NCBI GenBank assembly: GCA_024235835.1
Contig: JACKLQ010000001.1
Coordinates: 930,001-994,000, forward strand
Length of the DNA: 64,000 nt
Source: Thiobacillus sp.
Lineage (GTDB): Bacteria; Pseudomonadota; Gammaproteobacteria; Burkholderiales; Thiobacillaceae
Direction of reading: 5' to 3'
Shown: one piece after another, positions 43,310-50,247 of the stretch
Numbering within the stretch: the stretch's first letter is position 1
Layout: each line of letters begins with the position of its first letter
Program-made: the position numbers and the translations under genes
Notes under the pieces: generated by a model
The model's input: the letters and a program-made list of their open reading frames with translations, nothing else
Told to the model about the DNA's origin: nothing
The model's database searches: none

Positions 43310-43924
43310 ATGAGCAAACACATGGTCGGCAAACTGCTGATGGCCAATCTGACGCTGTTCGTCGCCCAGTCGATGTATGGCGACGAATTGCTGCGCTGGC
43401 TGGGCCTGTGGCCCCTGGGGCTGTTTGGCCTGGACTCCACGAACATGCTGGCGCCGTCCTTCATGCCCTGGCAGGTTGTGAGCTATGCCTTCCTGCACGG
43501 TGGGCTGCTGCACCTGGGCCTGAACATGTACGCCCTGTGGATGTTCGGCCGTCAACTGGAGGCGGTGTGGGGGCCTTACCGTTTCGCCGCCTACTACTTC
43601 GCCTGCGTGGTGGGCGCCGCCCTGACCCAGCTGGTGGTCTCCGAATACGTGCTGCTCCAGGGCGGCAGCGCCTATCCGGTCATCGGCGCCTCCGGGGGGG
43701 TGTTCGGCCTGCTGCTGGCCTTCGCCCTGCTGTTTCCCCGGGCGCGCCTCATGCTGCTGTTCCCTCCCATTGCCGTGGAGGTTCGCTGGTTCGTCCTGGG
43801 CTATGCCGCCCTTGAACTGTATTTCGGTGTCACTGGCACCTCCGAGGGCGTAGCCCACTTCGCCCACCTGGGGGGGATGTTCACCGGCTGGCTGCTGCTA
43901 CGGCACCGGCGCCGGCGCTTCTGA
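43310..43924 (+). CDS. Rhomboid family intramembrane serine protease
   Basis: A 204-residue protein with six membrane helices. The catalytic serine is in VIGASGGVFGLLLA (GASGG, near residue 127), and the catalytic histidine is in VAHFAHLGGMFTGWLL near the C-terminus. SYAFLHGGLLHLGLNMYALW is the conserved L1-loop region. It would cleave membrane proteins within the bilayer; the substrates are unknown. It ends 130 bases before dsrA. Confidence 0.93.
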   Translation: MSKHMVGKLLMANLTLFVAQSMYGDELLRWLGLWPLGLFGLDSTNMLAPSFMPWQVVSYAFLHGGLLHLGLNMYALWMFGRQLEAVWGPYRFAAYYFACVVGAALTQLVVSEYVLLQGGSAYPVIGASGGVFGLLLAFALLFPRARLMLLFPPIAVEVRWFVLGYAALELYFGVTGTSEGVAHFAHLGGMFTGWLLLRHRRRRF

Positions 43925-43962
43925 AGTCCACTGCCCCAAGTGGCCGGGCTCACCGCCTTGAA

Positions 43963-43987
43963 ATACCCGAGTAATTTACTAGGCTAA
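43963..43987 (+). promoter_or_regulatory. IscR/Rrf2-like operator upstream of dsrA
   Basis: The 25 bases read as ATACCCG, the near-palindrome AGTAATTTACT and AGGCTAA. The core CCNAGTAANTTACTNGG is symmetric. The segment matches about 21 of 25 positions of the type 1 IscR consensus as I recall it, and the minus-strand reading ATTACTCGGGTATT resembles the E. coli iscR operator. It lies 66-91 bases before the dsrA ATG. Rrf2-family control of an Fe-S/siroheme enzyme by Fe-S or redox status would make sense. No regulator gene of this family is in the window. Confidence 0.5.
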
Positions 43988-44005
43988 TCATGGTAGTCTC
44001 CAAAT

Positions 44006-44023
44006 AGCACATACATGTGTGCT
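44006..44023 (+). promoter_or_regulatory. Perfect palindrome in the dsrA leader
   Basis: AGCACATACATGTGTGCT has perfect six-base arms (AGCACA/TGTGCT) around TACATG. It lies 30-48 bases upstream of the dsrA start, between the IscR-like operator and the ribosome site CAGGAG. It could be a second operator or an RNA stem in the leader. Confidence 0.4.
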
Positions 44024-44053
44024 GGCAGGGCTCGATTTCTCAGGAGAAACCCC

Positions 44054-45388
44054 ATGAACAAATTGCCCGACACCCCCCTACTGAACGAACTGGAGTCCGG
44101 CCCCTGGCCATCCTTCGTCACGGGCCTCAAGCACCTGGCGGAAGACAGCCCCATGATGGTGGACCTGCTGGGCCAGCTGGAAACCTCCTATCGCACCAAG
44201 CTCGGCTACTGGAAAGGCGGCACGGTGGGAGTGATGGGCTATGGCGGCGGGGTGATTCCGCGCTTCACCGAGTTGAAGGACGAACACGGCAAGCCGATCT
44301 TTCCCGAGGCGGCGGAATTCCACACCCTGCGCATCCAGCCCCCGGCGGGCATGCATTACAGCTCCGATCTGCTGCGCCAGTTGTGCGATACCTGGCTGGA
44401 ATCGGGTGGCTCGGGCCTCATCGCCTTCCACGGCCAGTCCGGCGACATCATGTTCCAGGGCATCAGGACCGAGAACGTGCAGAAGGCCTTCGACGGCCTC
44501 AATGAACTGGGATTCGACATGGGCGGCGCCGGCCCCGCTCTGCGTACCTCCATGTCCTGCGTGGGCGCCGCCCGTTGCGAGATGTCCTGTTATGACGAGG
44601 CCCGCGCCCTGCGCACCGTCATCAACAACAACATCGACGACATGCACCGGCCGTCCCTGCCTTACAAGTTCAAGTTCAAGTTCTCCGGCTGCCCCAACGA
44701 CTGCGTCAACGCCATCCAGCGCTCGGACATGGCCACCATCGGCACCTGGCGCGACAACATCCGCGCCGACGAGACGCTGGCCCGGGCATGGTTCGCCGAG
44801 CACGGCATCAAGGACGCCATCAACATGGTGGTGAACCTGTGCCCCACCAAGGCGATACAGCTGTCGGACAACTCGGATGCACCCCTGGCGGAAGGCATCA
44901 CCCGGGTGGTGCTGTCCGACGCGCACGCCCTGGAGATCGACAACCACAACTGCGTGCGCTGCATGCACTGCCTGAACGTCATGCCCGGCGCCCTGCTGCC
45001 CGGCAAGGACAAGGGCGTGACGGTGCTTATCGGCGGCAAGGGTGTGTTGAAGATCGGTGCCACCATGGGCACGGTCATCATCCCGTTCATGAAGATGGAG
45101 TCCGACGAGGACTTCGAGAAACTCAACGACCTGGCCCGCAACGTGCTGGACTTCTTTGCCGAGAACGCCCTGGAGCACGAGCGCACAGGGGAGATGATCG
45201 AGCGCATCGGCCTGGTGAACTTCCTGGAAGGCCTGAACCTGGAGATCGACCCGAACATGATCATCCACCCCCGTACCAACCCCTACGTGCGCACCGACGG
45301 CTGGGACGAGGAAGCCGAGAAGTGGTTCGCACGCAAGACCGAGGCGGCGGCCAACCATGCCGGCAGCCAGATAGCCAGGGCGGCCTGA
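44054..45388 (+). CDS. dsrA: Dissimilatory sulfite reductase alpha subunit, reverse type, without dsrB
   Basis: DsrA normally pairs with DsrB and, in sulfur oxidisers, oxidises sulfane sulfur to sulfite. The ATG at 44054 has AGGAG about eight bases upstream and gives 444 residues, full length. The siroheme-coupled 4Fe-4S ligands are intact: C169, C175 (SCVGAARC), C213 and C217 (SGCPNDC). The ferredoxin-like domain has LCPTKA and CVRCMHCLNVMP. The tail MIERIGLVNFLEGL and RTDGWDEEAEKWF fits the oxidative clade. No dsrB follows. A second full dsrAB locus elsewhere or a DsrB partner in trans is likely. Confidence 0.95.
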   Translation: MNKLPDTPLLNELESGPWPSFVTGLKHLAEDSPMMVDLLGQLETSYRTKLGYWKGGTVGVMGYGGGVIPRFTELKDEHGKPIFPEAAEFHTLRIQPPAGMHYSSDLLRQLCDTWLESGGSGLIAFHGQSGDIMFQGIRTENVQKAFDGLNELGFDMGGAGPALRTSMSCVGAARCEMSCYDEARALRTVINNNIDDMHRPSLPYKFKFKFSGCPNDCVNAIQRSDMATIGTWRDNIRADETLARAWFAEHGIKDAINMVVNLCPTKAIQLSDNSDAPLAEGITRVVLSDAHALEIDNHNCVRCMHCLNVMPGALLPGKDKGVTVLIGGKGVLKIGATMGTVIIPFMKMESDEDFEKLNDLARNVLDFFAENALEHERTGEMIERIGLVNFLEGLNLEIDPNMIIHPRTNPYVRTDGWDEEAEKWFARKTEAAANHAGSQIARAA

Positions 45389-45427
45389 CATCCCGAGCAC
45401 ATACCTACGCCCATCGGAAGGAACACC

Positions 45428-45835
45428 ATGAGAACCATACGTATCGAATATTTCGACCAAGAACTGTCCTACAAGCATGCCAAGTTCCTGGCCTGGGATA
45501 CAGCTCGTAAAGAGCGCATGCAGGATCCCACCGTCATGGCCTGGCACACCCCGCAAGCCGCGTCTCCCCGATTCGAGGGCGGCAATCCGGACAGCTGGTG
45601 GGAAAAATACGGCGAAGGCAATGGCGGGCGCCTGCGCGTGGACGTGGGTGAGGACTATGCCTTCGTCATGATGGACACCCGGGCCTACGAGACCCTTGAT
45701 CACATTCCCCTGCGCAACCTGCTGGATGGCCAGGGCCGGCAATACGTCTGCTACACCCCCATCCTGGGGGATTCCCGGACACCCACGCCCGAGGCTTGTT
45801 ACCCCCTGGATGACTGGACCGCGGACCAATATTGA
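45428..45835 (+). CDS. Hypothetical protein, DUF5619-like, downstream of dsrA
   Basis: A 135-residue cytoplasmic protein starting MRTIRIEYFDQELSYKHAKF, with AWDTARKERMQDPTVMAWH and KYGEGNGGRLRVDVGEDYAFV. The pattern resembles DUF5619 proteins as I recall them (MRTIRIEY...A..LAWE.A), with a C-terminal extension. Its function is unknown. AAGGA lies five bases before the ATG, and it starts 39 bases after dsrA, so co-transcription is very likely. Confidence 0.6.
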   Translation: MRTIRIEYFDQELSYKHAKFLAWDTARKERMQDPTVMAWHTPQAASPRFEGGNPDSWWEKYGEGNGGRLRVDVGEDYAFVMMDTRAYETLDHIPLRNLLDGQGRQYVCYTPILGDSRTPTPEACYPLDDWTADQY

Positions 45836-45862
45836 CCATCGTCGCCACCGAGAGGCATCGCC

Positions 45863-45997
45863 ATGGAAACCAACATCCCCGACAACCACTTCGACGCGGA
45901 CGGCTTCATGCGGGAAACGGACGCCTGGGACGAGGGATTGGCCCGGCGCATCGCCGGCCTGCCCAACCCGGGGGAAGAGGCCAAGGCCTACATGTAG
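45863..45997 (+). CDS. 44-residue mini-DsrC: N- and C-terminal ends of the DsrC fold joined
   Basis: Too short for most gene callers. GAGAGG lies seven bases before the ATG. Residues 8-31 (NHFDADGFMRETDAWDEGLA to RRIA) look like the start of a DsrC/TusE protein (DxDGF...WDE.LA..IA). Residues 30-44 (IAGLPNPGEEAKAYM) look like its C-terminal tail (RIAGLPKP.G). The two match at a shared IA, as if about 75 middle residues were deleted. No cysteine remains. It may be a relic or a small interacting peptide. It is the last gene of the dsrA unit. Confidence 0.45.
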   Translation: METNIPDNHFDADGFMRETDAWDEGLARRIAGLPNPGEEAKAYM

Positions 45998-46024
45998 TTG
46001 TAGGCGGCGGCAACCGCCCAGGGC

Positions 46025-48244
46025 TCAGCGGATCCTTGCGGATTCCCTGACATAGGCAGCGAACTCGCCCTCTGGCATGGGACGGCCGTGCAGGAAGCCC
46101 TGCACGATGCCGCAGCCCACGCTGGCCAGGTAATCCTGTTGTGCCTGGGTCTCGATACCCTCGGCGATGGCCTCCAGGCCCAGAGTCCGGGCAAGGCCGA
46201 TGACGGCGGAAGCAATGGCGCAATCGTTGGGGTCGTCCGGGATGTCACGCACGAAGGAGCGGTCGATCTTGAGGTTGTCGATGGGCAATTGCTTCAGGTA
46301 GGCCAGGGACGAATAGCCCGTGCCGAAATCGTCGATGGCCACGCGGATGCCATGCTCCCGCAACCGGGCGAGCACCCAGGCGCACAGCTCGATGTCCGCC
46401 ATGAGCACGTTCTCGGTGAGCTCGATCTGCAGTTCGTGGCCCGCCACGCCACACTCCGCCAGCAGGGCCACCACCCGCTCGGTGAAATCCGGCTGGGCAA
46501 GTTGTACCGCCGAGATGTTCACGGATACGTAGTCCAGTTCCAGGCCGCCCTCCCGCCAGGCACGCTTGTGACCCAGGGCCTGGCGCAGGATCCATTCGCC
46601 CAGGGGCAGGATGAGGCGCATCTCCTCGGCCACGGGGATGAAACGGTCCGGGCTACGGGCCGATACCGGTCCGTCAGGCCAGCGGATGAGGGCCTCGCAG
46701 GCCCTCGGCCTGCCCTGCGCAAGGTCGATGATGGGCTGGTAATGCAACTCGAAGGCGCCCTCGCGCACGGCGGTCCGCAGGGCGTTGTCCAGTTCCAGTT
46801 TCCGGCGCATGGCCTCGGACAGCTCGGCGCTGTAGCGCACGTGGCCTTCCCGCCCCGCCTCCTTGGCCCGGTACATGGCCACGTCCGCGTTCTTGAGCAG
46901 GGTGGCCGCATCGTCGCCATCCTCCGGAAACAGGGTGACGCCGATGCTGCAGCCGATGTGCAGGTCGACGCCGCCTACCTGGAACGGCTGCTTGAAGGCA
47001 GACACGATCTTGCCGGCCAGGTTGGTGGCCGCCCCATGGCTGGCCCCCGTTTCCATCAGCACCACGAATTCGTCCCCCCCCAGGCGGGCCAGGGTGTCGG
47101 CAGTGCGTACCAGGGCCCGCAAGCGTCGCGCCGCCTCAACCAGCAGCAGGTCGCCGATATGGTGGCCCAGGCTATCGTTGATGTTCTTGAAGCGGTCCAG
47201 GTCGATGAACAGCAGGGCCAGGGCACGACCGTCTCGGTGGGCGAAGTCGATGGCATGGGCCAGGCGATCGTTGAACAGCAGGCGGTTTGGCAGCTCCGTC
47301 AGGGCGTCGTGGTGGGCCAGGAAATCCAGCCGGGTCTGGGTCTCCTTTAGGAACGAGATGTCCGTCATGACCGCGATGTGATGGGTCAGCCGCCCCTCCC
47401 CGTCCCGCACCTCGCTGATGTTTTCCAGCAGGGGGATCAGGCGGCCGTCCTTGGTCCGGTCCAGAATTTCCCCCTGCCAGAAGCCCTGGCCCCGCACGGT
47501 GCGCCAAAGAAGCTCGTAGAAGGCCTCGTCGTGGAGGCCGGACCTGAGGATTTCCGGCCGGCTGGCGATCAGTTCATCACGGTCGTAGCCGGTGATGCGG
47601 GTCACCGCTTCATTGACCTCGATGATGCGTTTGTCGGCATCCGTGATCATGATGCCTTCGCCCACGTGCCTGAAGACCTCGGAGTAAAGGCGCAGGTGCC
47701 GCTCGGTGGCCTTCTGCTGGCTGATGTCGGTGAACAGCATCACCGTCTTGGCGTGGTTGCCGGCCTCGTCGAGGATCTTGCTGGCCACTACCTGCATGTC
47801 GCGGCCGTAGACGCAGGCCACATGGCTCGTGCCATCGGCCCTGGCCCGCAGGTCCACCATCCCTTCCGCGCAGTTGCAGGCCTCATTGGCGGGCCGGCCG
47901 ATGATCCGGGCCTTGTCCACCCCGCCGAAGAACCACTCGAGGGCCTGGGGGTTGCAGTCCTCGATGCGGTCATCCATGTCCATCACGACGATGGCCGCCC
48001 CCAGGGTGTCCAGGATGGTACGTATCTCGCTGGTAGCCACTGAGAGGCGCTGGTTGGTCTCGTTGAGATGGTCGATCACCTGCCTGAAGGACTCGGCGAT
48101 GATGCCGATGGGGTCCAGATCGATCAGGGTGCTGTCGTCCAGTTCCTCGGGCCGCAGGGGCATTGTCCCCATGACCGTGAGCAACTGGTCCACTTTGGCG
48201 CGGATGTAGTGCAGGGCTTGCTGCTGACTGAGAGAAGATGCCAC
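46025..48244 (-). CDS. PAS-GGDEF-EAL cyclic-di-GMP signalling protein
   Basis: A cytoplasmic protein of 739 residues with no membrane segment. PAS-like domains lie at about 70-180 (with a cysteine cluster DCNP, ACNCAEG) and 185-305 (VFRHVGEGIMITDADKRIIE), then GGDEF (about 310-470) with an intact LGGDEFVVL motif, and EAL (about 485-735) with intact CEALIRW and DDFGTGYSSL. Both synthesis and breakdown of c-di-GMP are therefore possible. The start codon is GTG with no clear ribosome site. It lies nine bases after the TusA-like gene and converges with the dsrA unit. Confidence 0.9.
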   Translation of the reverse strand: MASSLSQQQALHYIRAKVDQLLTVMGTMPLRPEELDDSTLIDLDPIGIIAESFRQVIDHLNETNQRLSVATSEIRTILDTLGAAIVVMDMDDRIEDCNPQALEWFFGGVDKARIIGRPANEACNCAEGMVDLRARADGTSHVACVYGRDMQVVASKILDEAGNHAKTVMLFTDISQQKATERHLRLYSEVFRHVGEGIMITDADKRIIEVNEAVTRITGYDRDELIASRPEILRSGLHDEAFYELLWRTVRGQGFWQGEILDRTKDGRLIPLLENISEVRDGEGRLTHHIAVMTDISFLKETQTRLDFLAHHDALTELPNRLLFNDRLAHAIDFAHRDGRALALLFIDLDRFKNINDSLGHHIGDLLLVEAARRLRALVRTADTLARLGGDEFVVLMETGASHGAATNLAGKIVSAFKQPFQVGGVDLHIGCSIGVTLFPEDGDDAATLLKNADVAMYRAKEAGREGHVRYSAELSEAMRRKLELDNALRTAVREGAFELHYQPIIDLAQGRPRACEALIRWPDGPVSARSPDRFIPVAEEMRLILPLGEWILRQALGHKRAWREGGLELDYVSVNISAVQLAQPDFTERVVALLAECGVAGHELQIELTENVLMADIELCAWVLARLREHGIRVAIDDFGTGYSSLAYLKQLPIDNLKIDRSFVRDIPDDPNDCAIASAVIGLARTLGLEAIAEGIETQAQQDYLASVGCGIVQGFLHGRPMPEGEFAAYVRESARIR

Positions 48245-48253
48245 GGAGAAGGA

Positions 48254-48496
48254 TCAGGGATTGCCGAAAACGCGAATACGGTAAAGCTCGTCCAGCCGGT
48301 CCACCTGGGCCATTAGGCCCATACGGTCCGCCGCCGCCGGGATCGTCGCGGTGGCCTGACGGTCGTCGGTCACCACCACCACCTCGGTATCGCCTGCGCG
48401 GATGGCCGTAACGTGCTGATTCAGCTCCCTCAGGGTGAGCAACAGGCACGAGGGACAGAGTTGGCCGCGGATGTCGATGTCGATGGTTTCTGGCAT
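48254..48496 (-). CDS. TusA/SirA-family sulfur carrier protein
   Basis: An 80-residue sulfur relay protein. The start MPETIDIDIRGQLCPSCLLL has the TusA beta-strand and the active-site cysteine in a CPSC motif rather than the classic CPxP. This form is typical of partners of YeeE/YedE transporters, known as YeeD. It starts four bases after the transporter stop on the same strand. It would accept sulfur taken up by the transporter and pass it to sulfur relay. Confidence 0.88.
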   Translation of the reverse strand: MPETIDIDIRGQLCPSCLLLTLRELNQHVTAIRAGDTEVVVVTDDRQATATIPAAADRMGLMAQVDRLDELYRIRVFGNP

Positions 48497-48500
48497 GGCG

Positions 48501-49619
48501 TTAACGTACCACGAAGCGGACCAGCAGGCGTCCACCCACCCAGGTGCCGGGCAGCAGGCCCGCCAGGAACAGCAGGCTCTGCATGGCCAGGATGGGCACT
48601 CCGCCCCAGAGGTGCCAGACGTTGCAGGATGGTGCCATGCGCGCCGCCAGGCCCAGCAGCAGCCCGCCCGCCAGGGCCGAGGCGAACTGGCGCGGCGGGA
48701 GGCGCCAGCGGGGACGCCATTCCCCCAGCCGCGCAGCCGAGAACAGGGAGCCCGCGACGATGCCCAGCAGCAACGGATACTGGATGGCGGCAATCCCGTC
48801 CAGGCCAGGCCCGGGCCCGCCGGTGATGGGCCGGTCCGCGAAGGGGGGCGTGTAGTTGAGGGGTTGCAATGCAAAATATTCCAGTCCTGCCACGTGCTCC
48901 GGCGCGAACAGGGATTCGATGCCCGCCCCCAGCTTGGCGTAGGTGGTGGTGATGCCCAGGGGCATGCCGATGAGCACATAGGAAGCGAAGCCCAGGCCGG
49001 CGATGATGAGGGCCGCCCTCCAGGGGGCCAGATGACCCGCCGCGAAGGCGGGACGGTCCATGCGCCCGGCCCGGAACTCTTGCAGCAGCCAGTAGCCGCC
49101 CGCGGCCACCAGGGGCAACAGGAGGGCGACCGGCTCCAGGCCCAGCCACTGGGGCAGGGTGACGACATCGTTAACCAACACCGTCTCCTTGGCGAAGCCC
49201 GCCCACAGGGGGTGGATCTCCGCATACAGCGCCGAACCGGCCAACATGCCCGCCACCGCCAGCAGACTGGTGGCACTACCCGCTCCCAGCTTGTAAAGAC
49301 TGCCGCACACGCAGCCGCCCGCCAGCACCATGCCGATGCCGAACACGAACCCACCCAGGGCATTGGTCAGGGAGGGTGGCCCCAGCAGGGGAAAGGGATG
49401 GATGGAGATCAGCCCCGTCAGGCGCCCCGCCTCGAACAGCGCCATGCTGACCACCACCAGCAGCAGCATCTGGCGCATGAGGAAGAAGTCCCGGAACAGG
49501 AGGGCATCCCGGAAGCAGGCGGTGACGCAAAAATCGGAGCGGTGCATGACCAGGCCCGCCACCAGGCCGATGGCCAGGGAGCTGAATACGATCAGCAAGT
49601 AGGGCTGCTCCAGCAGCAA
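48501..49619 (-). CDS. YeeE/YedE-family thiosulfate transporter
   Basis: A membrane protein of 372 residues with about nine or ten helices. Conserved cysteine-bearing segments HRSDFCVTACFRDALLF, GGCVCGSLYKLGAGS and GLAARMAPSCNVWHLWGG are the hallmarks of this family, whose characterised member takes up thiosulfate through a cysteine pathway. The start codon is TTG at 49619, with GGAG eight bases upstream. It is paired with the TusA-like gene downstream, consistent with thiosulfate or sulfane-sulfur uptake in a sulfur oxidiser. Confidence 0.9.
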   Translation of the reverse strand: MLLEQPYLLIVFSSLAIGLVAGLVMHRSDFCVTACFRDALLFRDFFLMRQMLLLVVVSMALFEAGRLTGLISIHPFPLLGPPSLTNALGGFVFGIGMVLAGGCVCGSLYKLGAGSATSLLAVAGMLAGSALYAEIHPLWAGFAKETVLVNDVVTLPQWLGLEPVALLLPLVAAGGYWLLQEFRAGRMDRPAFAAGHLAPWRAALIIAGLGFASYVLIGMPLGITTTYAKLGAGIESLFAPEHVAGLEYFALQPLNYTPPFADRPITGGPGPGLDGIAAIQYPLLLGIVAGSLFSAARLGEWRPRWRLPPRQFASALAGGLLLGLAARMAPSCNVWHLWGGVPILAMQSLLFLAGLLPGTWVGGRLLVRFVVR

Positions 49620-49766
49620 CGCGGGATCTCCTCTCTTCTGGCGGGCGCTTAAGCGCTGCCCGCATCCAGGCGGAGCGCATGCTAATGCAATTGATCGTCT
49701 GGATGCGAGAGGTTTTGCCTATGGCCGCTCGCTGGGGGAGAACGTCGCGCAGCGGCCGGCGACTGC

Positions 49767-50111
49767 TCAGCGGGAACTGTCACCCAGTACAGCATAGCGG
49801 CTTACCTCTTCCGCCAGCACCCGCATCATGTGGGTGGCGATCTGCATACCACCGGCCGCCATGTCGCCCATGGCAGCCATCAGTTCCGGATTGATGAGGC
49901 CACAGGCCTGTTGGCCGCCGGCTTCACCCCCCTGGGGGCAGGCCTGGTGCCTGGTCTGGGCTTGAACCTGGCCGGTGGCACAGGAGGCCTGGCCCGGGCC
50001 AGAGGAAAAGAACGGCATGCCGCCACCCATGCAGGCTTGCGCGGGACTTGCGCTAAGCAGGGTGGCAACGGCCAATGCGCCCAGAGAGGGGATTGTTGTT
50101 TTCGCTTTCAT
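49767..50111 (-). CDS. Small secreted cysteine-containing protein, unknown
   Basis: A 114-residue protein I do not recognise. An N-terminal signal peptide (MKAKTTIPSLGALAVATLLS) ends with SPAQA, a plausible signal peptidase I site. The mature part has four cysteines spread over about 45 residues, a Gly/Gln-rich middle, and a methionine-rich helix (NPELMAAMGDMAAGGMQIAT). The methionines and cysteines could bind copper or another metal, but that is inference. It is flanked by gaps of 147 and 136 bases with no clear signals. Confidence 0.55.
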   Translation of the reverse strand: MKAKTTIPSLGALAVATLLSASPAQACMGGGMPFFSSGPGQASCATGQVQAQTRHQACPQGGEAGGQQACGLINPELMAAMGDMAAGGMQIATHMMRVLAEEVSRYAVLGDSSR

Positions 50112-50247
50112 GGTGCAGCTCCTTGACTTGAGAAAGCCCGCGAAAGTGCGGGTGTTCCCAGGCTAGGCAGTCCAGGTAAGCGAACGGTTTCCGTTCGGTA
50201 GTACAGATGTAACGGGGTGTTACCGGAGGGTGTTGTTGTGGGTGATG

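Noticed and set aside
44078..45889. A 603-codon open frame opposite dsrA
   Set aside because: dsrA on the plus strand has all cluster motifs and a good ribosome site; the antisense frame has none.
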